This document shows positions 18,076 to 29,562 of a DNA stretch of 43,895 bases, one piece after another (position 1 is the first letter of the stretch; every line of letters begins with the position of its first letter). The stretch comes from Derxia lacustris (GTDB lineage Bacteria; Pseudomonadota; Gammaproteobacteria; Burkholderiales; Burkholderiaceae_E). The position numbers and the translations under genes were made by a program. The notes under the pieces were generated by a model. That model ran no database searches. It was not told the origin of the DNA and saw only the letters and a list, made by a program, of their open reading frames with translations. The stretch covers positions 1-43,895 of the forward strand of contig NZ_MUHU01000017.1 of NCBI RefSeq assembly GCF_002105195.1. The letters run 5' to 3'.

Positions 18076-19062
18076 ATGACCAAACCCGCCTTGCGCGTCG
18101 CCGTTACCGGCGCCGCCGGCCAGATCGGCTACTCGCTGCTGTTCCGCATTGCCTCGGGCGAAATGCTCGGCAAGGACCAGCCCGTCATCCTGCAACTGCT
18201 GGAAATCCCGGACGAGAAGGCCCAGAAGGCGCTCAAGGGCGTGATCATGGAAGTGGAAGACTGCGCCTTCCCGCTGCTGCAAGAGATCACCGCCCACAGC
18301 GATCCGCTGACCGCGTTCAAGGACATCGACGTGGCCCTGCTGGTCGGCGCCCGTCCGCGCGGCCCCGGCATGGAACGCAAGGATCTGCTGTCGGCCAACG
18401 CCCAGATCTTCACGGCGCAAGGCAAGGCGCTCGACGCCGTCGCCAAGCGCACGGTCAAGGTGCTCGTGGTCGGCAACCCGGCCAACACCAACGCCTACAT
18501 CGCGATGAAGTCGGCCCCGGGCCTGCCCAAGGAAAACTTCACCGCCATGCTGCGCCTGGACCACAACCGCGGTCTGTCGCAACTGGCCACCAAGGCTGGC
18601 GTCGCCGTCGCCGACATCGAGACCTTCACGGTCTGGGGCAACCACTCGCCCACGATGTACGCCGACTACCGCTTTGCCACCGTCGGCGGCAAGTCGCTCA
18701 AGGATCTGATCGGCGACGAAGACTGGAACCGCAACACCTTCCTGCCGACCGTCGGCAAGCGTGGCGCCGCGATCATCGAAGCGCGCGGCCTGTCGTCGGC
18801 TGCCTCGGCTGCCAATGCCGCCATCGACCACATCCGCGACTGGGTGCTGGGCACGAACGGCAAGTGGGTGACGATGGGCATCCCGTCGGATGGCTCCTAC
18901 GGCATCCCGGTCGACACCATCTTCGGCTTCCCGGTGACGGTCGAAAACGGCAAGTACACGATCGTCCAGGGCCTGCCCATCGACGAGTTCTCGCAAGGCG
19001 CGATCAACAAGACGCTCGCCGAGCTGGAAGAAGAAAAGGCTGGCGTCGCTCATCTGCTGTGA
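18076..19062 (+). CDS. mdh: Malate dehydrogenase
   Basis: This 328-aa NAD-dependent malate dehydrogenase of the cytosolic-like LDH/MDH group interconverts malate and oxaloacetate. It shows [19 protein letters not shown] (NAD fold), [15 protein letters not shown] (substrate arginines on the mobile loop), [25 protein letters not shown], and [11 protein letters not shown] with the catalytic histidine. GGAGAA lies seven bases before ATG 18076. It is monocistronic or first in the plus-strand series, ending at a strong terminator. The product oxaloacetate feeds gltA and prpC. Confidence 0.97.
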   Translation: MTKPALRVAVTGAAGQIGYSLLFRIASGEMLGKDQPVILQLLEIPDEKAQKALKGVIMEVEDCAFPLLQEITAHSDPLTAFKDIDVALLVGARPRGPGMERKDLLSANAQIFTAQGKALDAVAKRTVKVLVVGNPANTNAYIAMKSAPGLPKENFTAMLRLDHNRGLSQLATKAGVAVADIETFTVWGNHSPTMYADYRFATVGGKSLKDLIGDEDWNRNTFLPTVGKRGAAIIEARGLSSAASAANAAIDHIRDWVLGTNGKWVTMGIPSDGSYGIPVDTIFGFPVTVENGKYTIVQGLPIDEFSQGAINKTLAELEEEKAGVAHLL

Positions 19063-19084
19063 GCCCAACCCGCCCGTAGCACCG

Positions 19085-19115
19085 AGCCGAGGACTTCAAG
19101 CCCTCGGCTTTTTTT
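19085..19115 (+). terminator. Rho-independent terminator of mdh
   Basis: AGCCGAGG (19085-19092) pairs with CCTCGGCT (19102-19109) around a nine-base loop, followed by a seven-T run (19109-19115). It lies 22 bases after the mdh stop. Confidence 0.9.
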
Positions 19116-19160
19116 GAACCTTTTTCAGCCCAAAACCCGTCAAAAGTGCGCAATTCACGC

Positions 19161-20168
19161 ATGAATCTGCACCCCAGCGATGTTCTGTACGACGGCGAAA
19201 ACGCCGATCGCCTCCGGCTTCCGGTCTGCGATCACTACGCCGGCAGCGAGAAACTGATCCGCAAATCGCTCGCGCTTCAGGCTGAACTGGCGGTGGACGG
19301 ACGCGTCACTTTCGACATCACCTTCGATTGCGAGGACGGCGCCGCCGCCGGACGCGAGGCCGCCCAGGCCGCGCTCGTGGCCGCGCTCCTCGTCGACCCG
19401 GCCAACCGCTTCGACCGCTGCGGCGTGCGCGTGCATGACCCGCGCCATGCAGCGCTCGATGAAGAACTCGACATCGTCGTCGGGCGTGCCGGCCAGCGGG
19501 TCGCCTACGTCACCTTCCCAAAGCTCCACAACGCCGCCGAGGCGCATGACTGCGTCGCGCGCCTGAATGCGGCGGCCGACCGCCACGGCATCGCGCGCCG
19601 CATTCCGGCGCATGTGCTGATCGAGACCCACGGCGCGCTGCGCGAAGTCTTCGACATCGCCGCGACGCCGCAGGTCGAGTGCCTGTCGTTCGGGCTGATG
19701 GACTTCGTCTCGGCGCATCGCGGCGCGATTCCCGACGCCGCGATGACCTCGCCGGGCCAGTTCGATCACCCGCTCGTGCGCCGCGCCAAGCTCGAAATCG
19801 CCGCCGCCTGCCATGCCTTCGGCAAGGTGGCCTCGCACAACGTCACCACCGACTTCAGCGAGGCGGCGGTAGCGCATGGCGACGCCCTGCGCGCGGCGCG
19901 AGAGTTTGGCTACACGCGCATGTGGAGCATTCATCCGACCCAGATCGCCCCCATCGTCTCGGCCTTCGAGCCCGATGCCGGCGCGGTCACCGAAGCAGCG
20001 GAAATCCTGCTCGCCGCCCAGGCCAATCAGTGGGGTCCGACGCAGCGCGCCGGTCGCCTGCACGACCGGGCGAGCTACCGCTTCTACTGGGAAGTTTTGC
20101 AGCAGGCAGCGCTGGTCGGCGCTGCCATGCCCGAGGCGGCGCGATCCGCGTTCTTTGCCTCGGCCTGA
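19161..20168 (+). CDS. HpcH/HpaI aldolase / citrate lyase beta-like enzyme
   Basis: This 335-aa protein of the CitE-like CoA-ester lyase superfamily has a TIM barrel with DITFDCEDGAAAGREAAQ (metal/CoA region), HVLIETHGALREVFDIA with the conserved Glu, SFGLMDFVSAHRGAI, and MWSIHPTQIAPIVSAF. Members cleave or make malyl-CoA, citramalyl-CoA or similar esters; the specific substrate is not deducible. It lies between mdh and prpB, 27 bases before prpB, so it is probably cotranscribed with the methylcitrate genes. ATG 19161 has no visible Shine-Dalgarno, and an in-frame GTG at 19146 has none either. It sits only 45 bases after the mdh terminator, so its promoter is unclear. Confidence 0.85.
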   Translation: MNLHPSDVLYDGENADRLRLPVCDHYAGSEKLIRKSLALQAELAVDGRVTFDITFDCEDGAAAGREAAQAALVAALLVDPANRFDRCGVRVHDPRHAALDEELDIVVGRAGQRVAYVTFPKLHNAAEAHDCVARLNAAADRHGIARRIPAHVLIETHGALREVFDIAATPQVECLSFGLMDFVSAHRGAIPDAAMTSPGQFDHPLVRRAKLEIAAACHAFGKVASHNVTTDFSEAAVAHGDALRAAREFGYTRMWSIHPTQIAPIVSAFEPDAGAVTEAAEILLAAQANQWGPTQRAGRLHDRASYRFYWEVLQQAALVGAAMPEAARSAFFASA

Positions 20169-20195
20169 AGTCCTCTCTATCGAAGGAGACGCAAC

Positions 20196-21083
20196 TTGAC
20201 CATCACCTCCGCCGGCGCCCTGTTCCGCAAGGCACTCGCCGAAGAAAAGCCGCTGCAAGTCATCGGCGCCATCAATGCCAACCACGCCTTGCTCGCCAAG
20301 CGCGCGGGCTTCCGCGCCATCTACCTGTCGGGTGGCGGCGTGGCCGCTGGCTCGCTGGGTCTGCCCGACCTCGGCATCAGCAACCTCGATGACGTGCTCA
20401 CCGACGTGCGCCGCATCACTGACGTGTGCGACCTGCCGCTGCTGGTCGACGTGGATACCGGCTTCGGCTCCAGCGCCTTCAACGTGGCGCGCACGACCAA
20501 GACGCTGATCAAGGCCGGCGCTGGCGCGCTGCACATCGAGGACCAGGTCGGCGCCAAGCGCTGCGGCCATCGTCCCAACAAGGAAATCGTGTCGACGCAG
20601 GAAATGGTCGACCGCATCAAGGCCGCCGTCGACGCCCGCACCGATCCCGACTTCGTCATCATGGCGCGCACCGATTCGCTCGCGGTCGAAGGCATCGAGA
20701 AGGCCATCGAACGCTCGATCGCCTTCGTGGAAGCCGGCGCCGATGCGCTGTTCCCCGAGGCCCTCACCCAGCTCGACCAGTACAAGCAGTTCGCCGCCGC
20801 GGTGAACGTGCCCATCCTGGCCAACATCACCGAATTCGGCGCGACGCCGCTGTACACCGTGGACGAGCTGCGCGAAGTCGGCGTGAGCATCGTGCTCTAT
20901 CCGCTGTCGGCCTTCCGCGCCGCCAACCGCGCCGCCGAGTCGGTCTACAACGCGGTCCGCAAGGACGGCACGCAGAAGAACGTCGTCGACCTCATGCAGA
21001 CGCGCATGGAGCTGTACGACGTGATCGGATACCACGCCTTCGAGCAGAAGCTCGACGCGCTGTTCGCCGCCGGCAAGAAGTAA
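20196..21083 (+). CDS. prpB: 2-methylisocitrate lyase
   Basis: This 295-aa enzyme of the isocitrate lyase/PEP mutase superfamily cleaves 2-methylisocitrate into pyruvate and succinate. The active-site loop [10 protein letters not shown] has its catalytic Cys at 123, the same number as in E. coli Prp[12 protein letters not shown] supplies the metal-binding aspartates, and the [11 protein letters not shown] and [11 protein letters not shown] segments match. The start codon is TTG at 20196, fixed by a good GAAGGAGAC ribosome-binding site five bases upstream. It is the second gene of lyase-prpB-prpC-acnD-prpF. Confidence 0.96.
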   Translation: MTITSAGALFRKALAEEKPLQVIGAINANHALLAKRAGFRAIYLSGGGVAAGSLGLPDLGISNLDDVLTDVRRITDVCDLPLLVDVDTGFGSSAFNVARTTKTLIKAGAGALHIEDQVGAKRCGHRPNKEIVSTQEMVDRIKAAVDARTDPDFVIMARTDSLAVEGIEKAIERSIAFVEAGADALFPEALTQLDQYKQFAAAVNVPILANITEFGATPLYTVDELREVGVSIVLYPLSAFRAANRAAESVYNAVRKDGTQKNVVDLMQTRMELYDVIGYHAFEQKLDALFAAGKK

Positions 21084-21172
21084 GGCGCGCGCCTCACCCC
21101 TCCCCCATCCCTCGCTGCAACACGGCGCCGCCGCCAAGACGGCGCGCCACCAAACTTTGAAGAGGAAATGCC

Positions 21173-22330
21173 ATGAGCGATCAAGCTGCCCCGACCTCCG
21201 GTTTCAAGCCCAAGAAGTCCGTCGCCCTGTCGGGCACCGCCGCCGGCAATACCGGCCTGTGTACCGTCGGCCGGACCGGCAACGACCTGGCCTATCGCGG
21301 CTACGACATCCTCGATCTCGCCACCACCAGCGAGTTCGAGGAAATCGCCTATCTGCTGGTCCACGGCAAGCTGCCGACGGTCGCCGAACTGGCCGGCTAC
21401 AAGGCCAAGCTCAAGGCGCTGCGCGGCATTCCCGCCGGCGTGAAGGCCGCGCTCGAACAGCTGCCGCCGTCGGCCCATCCGATGGACGTGATGCGCACCG
21501 GCGTGTCGGTGCTCGGCTGCCTGGCCCCGGAAAAGGACGACCACAACCATCCCGGCGCGCGCGACATCGCCGACAAGCTGATCGCCTCGCTCGGCTCGAT
21601 GCTGCTGTACTGGTACCACTTCAGCCACAACGGCAAGCGCATCGACGTCGAAACCGAGGACGACTCGGTCGGCGGCCATTTCCTCGCGCTGCTGCACGGC
21701 AAGACGCCGAGCGAAGCCTGGGTCAAGGCGATGCACACCTCGCTGATCCTGTACGCCGAGCACGAGTTCAATGCCTCGACCTTCACCGGCCGCGTCATCG
21801 CCGGCACGGGATCGGACATCTACTCGGCCATCACCGGCGCGATCGGCGCGCTGCGCGGCCCGAAGCACGGCGGCGCCAACGAAGTGGCCTTCGAGATCCA
21901 GAAGCGCTACGACTCGCCCGACGAAGCCGAGGCCGACATCCGCGCCCGCGTCGAAGCCAAGCAGGTCGTGATCGGCTTCGGCCATCCGGTCTACACGGTC
22001 AGCGACCCGCGCAACAAGGTCATCAAGCAGGTCGCGCACGACCTGTCGGCCGCGCAGAACAACACCAAGATGTACGACATCGCCGAGCGCCTCGAGTCGG
22101 TGATGTGGGAAGTCAAGAAGATGTTCCCGAACCTCGACTGGTTCAGCGCGGTCAGCTACCACATGATGGGCGTGCCCACCGCCATGTTCACGCCGCTGTT
22201 CGTCATCGCGCGCATGACCGGCTGGAGCGCCCACATCATCGAGCAGCGCATCGACGGCAAGATCATCCGTCCGAGCGCCAACTACATCGGACCGGAAGAC
22301 CAGAAGTTCGTGCCGATCGAGCAACGCTAA
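21173..22330 (+). CDS. prpC: 2-methylcitrate synthase
   Basis: This 385-aa citrate-synthase-fold enzyme condenses propionyl-CoA with oxaloacetate. The short length and the start ([33 protein letters not shown]) are typical of PrpC and lack the N-terminal beta domain of GltA. Active-site motifs are [11 protein letters not shown] (His), [15 protein letters not shown] (His) and [15 protein letters not shown] (Asp). AAGAGGAA precedes ATG 21173. It follows prpB after 89 bp. Confidence 0.95.
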   Translation: MSDQAAPTSGFKPKKSVALSGTAAGNTGLCTVGRTGNDLAYRGYDILDLATTSEFEEIAYLLVHGKLPTVAELAGYKAKLKALRGIPAGVKAALEQLPPSAHPMDVMRTGVSVLGCLAPEKDDHNHPGARDIADKLIASLGSMLLYWYHFSHNGKRIDVETEDDSVGGHFLALLHGKTPSEAWVKAMHTSLILYAEHEFNASTFTGRVIAGTGSDIYSAITGAIGALRGPKHGGANEVAFEIQKRYDSPDEAEADIRARVEAKQVVIGFGHPVYTVSDPRNKVIKQVAHDLSAAQNNTKMYDIAERLESVMWEVKKMFPNLDWFSAVSYHMMGVPTAMFTPLFVIARMTGWSAHIIEQRIDGKIIRPSANYIGPEDQKFVPIEQR

Positions 22331-22339
22331 AGGCATGAC

Positions 22340-22368
22340 GGCCGGCATCCCGCCCCGGGACGCCGGCC
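22340..22368 (+). other. Hairpin between prpC and acnD
   Basis: GGCCGGC (22340-22346) pairs with GCCGGCC (22362-22368) and TCCC pairs with GGGA inside it, with one A-C mismatch and a five-base loop. There is no T-run. It lies ten bases after the prpC stop and may protect the upstream mRNA or lower acnD expression. Confidence 0.45.
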
Positions 22369-22459
22369 TGCGACGGCGGCCCGCCCGGGTCGCCCTGCCC
22401 AGTCGGCGGATGGCTGCGATCACGCGCCTCCGCTGGCTCAACTTCCCGGATTCGCTGCC

Positions 22460-25072
<2,613 letters not shown>

Positions 25073-25138
25073 GCGCGGCTGCGTTCACGGGGCGGCGCGG
25101 GTCCGCGCTGCCCCGCCCCATCCGGAAAGAGGCATTTC

Positions 25139-26332
25139 ATGGCCCATGTAGCGCAAGTGAAGATTCCCGCCACCTACATCCGTGGCGGCACCAGCAAGGG
25201 CGTGTTCTTCCGCCTGCAAGACCTGCCCGAGCGCTGCCAGACGCCCGGCGCGGCGCGCGATGCGCTGCTGCTGCGCGTGATCGGCAGCCCCGATCCCTAC
25301 GGCAAGCAGATCGACGGCATGGGCGGCGCCACGTCGAGCACGAGCAAGACCGTGATCCTGGCCAAGAGCAGCAAGCCCGATCACGACGTGGATTACCTGT
25401 TCGGTCAGGTGTCGATCGACAAGGCCTTCGTGGACTGGAGCGGCAACTGCGGCAATTTGTCGGCGGCGGTCGGCTCGTTTGCCATCAGCGGCGGTCTGGT
25501 CGACCCGGCGCGCGTGCCCGCGAACGGCGTCTGCACCGTGCGCATCTGGCAGGCCAACATCGGCAAGACCATCATCGCCCACGTCCCCATCACCAATGGT
25601 GAAGTGCAGGAAACCGGCGACTTCGAGCTCGACGGCGTGACCTTCCCGGCCGCCGAAGTGCAGCTCGAATTCCTCGATCCGGCCGACGAAGGCGACGGCG
25701 AAGGCGGCGGCTCGATGTTCCCGACCGGCAATCTGGTCGACGACCTCGAAGTGCCGGGCATCGGCAGCTTCAAGGCCACGCTCATCAATGCTGGCATCCC
25801 GACCATCTTCGTCAACGCCGAAGCCATCGGCTACACCGGCACCGAGTTGCAGGACGCGATCAACGGCGACCCGGTCGCGCTGGCCCGGTTCGAGACCATC
25901 CGCGCCTACGGCGCGCTGCGCATGGGCCTCATCAAGCATGTCGATGAAGCCGCCAAGCGCCAGCACACGCCCAAGGTGGCGTTCGTCGCCAAGCCGGTCG
26001 AATACGTGTCGTCGAGCGGCAAGACGGTCGGCACCGGCGACGTGGATCTGCTGGTGCGCGCGCTGTCGATGGGCAAGCTGCATCACGCGATGATGGGCAC
26101 GGCGGCGGTCGCCATCGGCACGGCGGCGGCCATTCCGGGCACGCTGGTCAATCTGGCGGCCGGCGGCGGCGAACGCACCGCGGTGCGCTTCGGCCATCCG
26201 TCGGGCACGCTGCGCGTGGGCGCCGAGGCAAAGCTGGTGGACGGCAACTGGACCGTGACCAAGGCGATCATGAGCCGCAGCGCGCGCGTGCTGATGGAAG
26301 GCTGGGTGCGCGTGCCCGGCGACGCATTCTGA
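25139..26332 (+). CDS. prpF: 2-methylaconitate cis-trans isomerase PrpF
   Basis: This 397-aa protein of the PrpF family (diaminopimelate-epimerase-like fold) isomerises the AcnD product to 2-methyl-cis-aconitate for aconitase to hydrate. Its start, IPATYIRGGTSKGVFF, is typical. GGATSSTSKTVIL holds the catalytic Lys, and VDWSGNCGNLSAAVG holds the conserved Cys. AGGGERTAVRFGHPSGTLRVG is the C-terminal family block. AAAGAGG precedes ATG 25139. It is the last gene of the prp series. Confidence 0.94.
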   Translation: MAHVAQVKIPATYIRGGTSKGVFFRLQDLPERCQTPGAARDALLLRVIGSPDPYGKQIDGMGGATSSTSKTVILAKSSKPDHDVDYLFGQVSIDKAFVDWSGNCGNLSAAVGSFAISGGLVDPARVPANGVCTVRIWQANIGKTIIAHVPITNGEVQETGDFELDGVTFPAAEVQLEFLDPADEGDGEGGGSMFPTGNLVDDLEVPGIGSFKATLINAGIPTIFVNAEAIGYTGTELQDAINGDPVALARFETIRAYGALRMGLIKHVDEAAKRQHTPKVAFVAKPVEYVSSSGKTVGTGDVDLLVRALSMGKLHHAMMGTAAVAIGTAAAIPGTLVNLAAGGGERTAVRFGHPSGTLRVGAEAKLVDGNWTVTKAIMSRSARVLMEGWVRVPGDAF

Positions 26333-26871
26333 CCAGTACGTACGCGCGGGTATTGATGCGGCGCCGCCACGCCTTTGCAGCCGACGCCGCAGCCCCTGCG
26401 GCTGCGTCGGCCGCTTCGGCAATAACCCGGCACTGCGCTGCACCAATGTCGCATATCCTTACGTGTTCCACGCCGTCCTACCGACGGCGGCCTGTTGCTC
26501 CTGGCCGGGCATCAACCCGTCCGGCCCGCATGTCCCGGCGAAACCACCGGGCAATCCGCAACGGTGGCTGTGCCCGGCGCCTACTGATGCCGGCAACGCA
26601 GCACCGGATCGTGTCTTGAACAACAAGAGCGAGGCAGGAGGAGACCCTTCGATGACGCGCAGCGCATCACCGAACGCAAGCCGCAACCGCCCCGGGGCGC
26701 TGCGGCCACGAACGGGGTCGCGCACGGACCGAAGTGCCTGCCAGCCCGTCGCGACCGGCGCCATCCGGCGCGACGGGCAAGAAGTAGAGGACGCGGGGCG
26801 CAAGCCCCAATCGAGCGTGCGGCTGCCTTCAGGCCCGCGCGCTCTTCTGTTTTTGTCGAGGGAGCGAAACC
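26333..26871. other. 539-bp prpF-acnB intergenic region with structured acnB leader
   Basis: No long gene is supported. After prpF comes a strong hairpin (26380-26411: GCCGAC plus GCCGCAG pairing with CTGCGGC and GTCGGC, bulge TGC) without a T-run. Nearer acnB lie a near-perfect Shine-Dalgarno with a short reading frame (26652-26879) and two hairpins (26744-26778 and 26795-26808), described separately. The acnB promoter presumably lies around 26410-26630, but I could not place it with confidence. Confidence 0.5.
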
Positions 26872-26879
26872 GTGCTTGA
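26652..26879 (+). CDS. Possible leader reading frame overlapping acnB start
   Basis: An ATG at 26652 is preceded by AGGAGGAG (26636-26643) with an ideal eight-base spacing. The frame of 75 codons ends at a TGA (26877-26879), eight bases into acnB. The predicted peptide is rich in Arg and Ser and resembles the translation of non-coding GC-rich DNA, so it may be non-functional as a protein. Its ribosome-binding site and its overlap with the acnB start would allow translational coupling. Confidence 0.3.
   Translation: MTRSASPNASRNRPGALRPRTGSRTDRSACQPVATGAIRRDGQEVEDAGRKPQSSVRLPSGPRALLFLSRERNRA
26744..26808 (+). promoter_or_regulatory. Paired hairpins in the acnB leader
   Basis: The first hairpin has perfect 10-bp arms (GCCCGTCGCG 26744-26753, CGCGACGGGC 26769-26778) continued by CCGG/CCGG after one bulged A, with a six-base loop. 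The second (GGGGC 26795-26799, GCCCC 26804-26808) has a GCAA tetraloop of the GNRA type. Together they suggest a folded 5' leader that could control acnB expression. Confidence 0.5.
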
Positions 26880-29463
26880 AACCTACCGCCAACATGTCGC
26901 CGAACGCGCCGCGCTCGGTATTCCGCCGCTGCCGCTGTCGGCCCAGCAGACCGCCGATCTGATCGAGCTGATCAAGAACCCGCCGGCCGGCGAAGAGCAG
27001 TTCCTGGTCGAGCTGCTGACCTTCCGCGTGCCGCCCGGCGTGGACGATGCCGCCAAGGTCAAGGCCAGCTTCCTCGCCGCCGTCGCGCACGGCGACCTGT
27101 CGGTCGCGCTGATCTCCAAGGCCAAGGCCACCGAGCTGCTCGGCACGATGGTCGGCGGCTACAACGTCAAGCCGCTGATCGACCTGCTCGACGACGCCGA
27201 AGTGGCGCCCGTCGCCGGCGCCGCGCTCAAGAAGACGCTGCTGGTGTTCGACTTCTTCCACGACGTGACCGAGAAGGCCAAGGCCGGCAACGCCATCGCC
27301 ATCGAAGTCGTGCAGTCCTGGGCCGATGCCGAGTGGTTCACCACCCGCCCTGAAGTGCCCAAGACCATCACCGTCACCGTGTTCAAGGTGCCCGGCGAAA
27401 CCAATACCGATGACCTCTCGCCCGCGCCCGATGCGTGGAGCCGTCCGGACATCCCGCTGCACTACCTCGCCATGCTGAAGAACACGCGCGCCGGCGCGGC
27501 CTTCGTGCCGGAAGAAGACGGCAAGCGCGGCCCGATCCAGTTCATCGAAGACCTGAAGAAGAAGGGCCATGTCGTGGCCTATGTCGGCGACGTGGTCGGC
27601 ACCGGTTCGTCGCGCAAGTCGGCGACCAACTCGGTCATCTGGGCCACCGGCGAAGACATCCCCTTCGTGCCGAACAAGCGCTTCGGCGGCGTGACACTCG
27701 GCGGCAAGATCGCGCCGATCTTCTTCAACACCCAGGAAGACTCGGGCTCGCTGCCGATCGAAGTCGAAGTCAGCAAGCTCGAAATGGGCGATGTCATCGA
27801 CATCTATCCCTACGACGGCAAGATCGTGCGCAACGGCGAGACGCTCGAAACCTTCGCGCTCAAGAGCGAAGTGCTGCTCGACGAAGTGCGCGCCGGCGGC
27901 CGCATCAACCTCATCATCGGCCGCTCGCTCACCGCCAAGGCGCGCGACTACCTGGGCCTGCCCGCCTCGACGCTGTTCCGCCTGCCCAAGGCACCGGTCG
28001 ACAGCGGCAAGGGCTTCTCGCTGGCGCAGAAGATCGTCGGCCGCGCGGTCGGCCTGCCGGAAGGCCAGGGCGTGCGCCCCGGCACCTACTGCGAGCCCAA
28101 GATGACCACGGTCGGCTCGCAGGACACCACCGGCCCGATGACCCGCGACGAACTCAAGGATCTGGCCTGCCTCGGCTTCTCGGCCGATCTGGTGATGCAG
28201 TCGTTCTGCCACACCGCCGCCTATCCCAAGCCGGTCGACGTCAAGACCCATCGCGAGCTGCCCGCCTTCATCAGCAACCGCGGCGGCGTGGCCCTGCGTC
28301 CGGGCGACGGCGTGATCCACTCCTGGCTCAACCGCCTGCTGCTGCCCGACACCGTCGGCACCGGCGGCGACAGCCACACCCGCTTCCCGATCGGCATCAG
28401 CTTCCCGGCCGGCTCGGGTCTGGTGGCCTTCGGCGCCGCCACCGGCGTCATGCCGCTCGACATGCCCGAATCGGTGCTGGTGCGCTACACCGGCAAGCTG
28501 CAGCCCGGCATCACGCTGCGCGATCTGGTCCACGCGATCCCGCTGTACGCGATCAAGGCTGGTCTGCTCACCGTGGCCAAGCAGGGCAAGAAGAACATCT
28601 TCTCGGGCCGCATCCTTGAAATCGAAGGCCTGCCCGACCTGAAGGTCGAACAAGCCTTCGAACTGTCGGACGCCTCGGCCGAACGCTCGGCCGCCGGCTG
28701 CGCGATCAAGCTCAACAAGGAGCCGATCGCCGAGTACCTGACGTCGAACATCGTTCTGATGAAGAACATGATCGCCGACGGCTACGCCGACAAGCGCACG
28801 CTCGAACGCCGCATCAAGGCGGTCGAAGCCTGGCTCGCCGACCCGCAACTGCTGGAAGCCGACGCCGACGCCGAGTACGCCGCCGTCATCGAGATCAACC
28901 TCGACGACATCAAGGAACCGATCCTCTGCGCGCCGAACGATCCGGACGACGCGCGCGTGCTGTCGGAAGTGGCCGGCACCAAGATCGACGAAGTGTTCAT
29001 CGGCTCGTGCATGACCAACATCGGTCACTTCCGCGCCGCCTCCAAGCTGCTGGCCGGCCAGAAGGACATCCCGGTGAAGCTGTGGGTGGCCCCGCCGACC
29101 AAGATGGACGCGGCCGAGCTGACCAAGGAAGGTCACTACAACGTGTTCGGCACCGCCGGCGCGCGCACCGAAATGCCGGGCTGCTCGCTGTGCATGGGCA
29201 ACCAGGCGCAGGTGAAGTCGGGCGCAACGGTCGTCTCGACCTCGACCCGCAACTTCCCGAACCGTCTGGGCAAGGACACCAACGTGTACCTGAGCTCGGC
29301 CGAACTCGCGTCGGTGGCCTCCAAGCTCGGCCGCCTGCCGACCGTGGCCGAGTACGCCGAAGCGATGGGCGTCATCAACGCCGATTCGACCAGCATCTAT
29401 CGCTACCTGAACTTCGACCAGATCGCCGAATACGCGGACGTGGCGAAGACCGTGGAAGTCTGA
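26872..29463 (+). CDS. acnB: Aconitate hydratase B
   Basis: This 863-aa bifunctional aconitase B interconverts citrate and isocitrate and probably hydrates 2-methyl-cis-aconitate. It has the AcnB domain order: an N-terminal HEAT-like domain (1-160), the swivel domain moved to the front ([18 protein letters not shown]), then the catalytic domains. The [4Fe-4S] ligands are Cys713 ([10 protein letters not shown]), Cys771 and Cys774 (CSLCMGNQ), closely matching E. coli numbering. The start is GTG at 26872 with AGGGAG seven bases upstream. It follows the prp genes and ends at a bidirectional terminator. Confidence 0.97.
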   Translation: MLETYRQHVAERAALGIPPLPLSAQQTADLIELIKNPPAGEEQFLVELLTFRVPPGVDDAAKVKASFLAAVAHGDLSVALISKAKATELLGTMVGGYNVKPLIDLLDDAEVAPVAGAALKKTLLVFDFFHDVTEKAKAGNAIAIEVVQSWADAEWFTTRPEVPKTITVTVFKVPGETNTDDLSPAPDAWSRPDIPLHYLAMLKNTRAGAAFVPEEDGKRGPIQFIEDLKKKGHVVAYVGDVVGTGSSRKSATNSVIWATGEDIPFVPNKRFGGVTLGGKIAPIFFNTQEDSGSLPIEVEVSKLEMGDVIDIYPYDGKIVRNGETLETFALKSEVLLDEVRAGGRINLIIGRSLTAKARDYLGLPASTLFRLPKAPVDSGKGFSLAQKIVGRAVGLPEGQGVRPGTYCEPKMTTVGSQDTTGPMTRDELKDLACLGFSADLVMQSFCHTAAYPKPVDVKTHRELPAFISNRGGVALRPGDGVIHSWLNRLLLPDTVGTGGDSHTRFPIGISFPAGSGLVAFGAATGVMPLDMPESVLVRYTGKLQPGITLRDLVHAIPLYAIKAGLLTVAKQGKKNIFSGRILEIEGLPDLKVEQAFELSDASAERSAAGCAIKLNKEPIAEYLTSNIVLMKNMIADGYADKRTLERRIKAVEAWLADPQLLEADADAEYAAVIEINLDDIKEPILCAPNDPDDARVLSEVAGTKIDEVFIGSCMTNIGHFRAASKLLAGQKDIPVKLWVAPPTKMDAAELTKEGHYNVFGTAGARTEMPGCSLCMGNQAQVKSGATVVSTSTRNFPNRLGKDTNVYLSSAELASVASKLGRLPTVAEYAEAMGVINADSTSIYRYLNFDQIAEYADVAKTVEV

Positions 29464-29496
29464 AGCGGCTGACGCTGCCGGCCCGCGTGGCCGGCA

Positions 29497-29548
29497 TGCA
29501 ATGAAAAACGGCCCGCCGGGGGAACTCGGCGGGCCGTTTTTCATTGCA
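29497..29548. terminator. Bidirectional terminator, 22-bp perfect inverted repeat
   Basis: Two perfectly complementary 22-base arms (29497-29518 and 29527-29548) enclose an eight-base loop. A GC core (CGGCCCGCCG) is flanked by AAAAA on the left and TTTTT on the right, so it can stop transcription of acnB on the plus strand and of the convergent DUF4157 gene on the minus strand. Confidence 0.95.
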
Positions 29549-29562
29549 AGCGGCGGACAGGC

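Noticed and set aside
26605..26630. Second GntR-operator-like site (TGTCTT...ACAAGA) before acnB
   Set aside because: Only the left half resembles the 17812-17829 palindrome; the right half and the centre do not match, so it is no better than chance.
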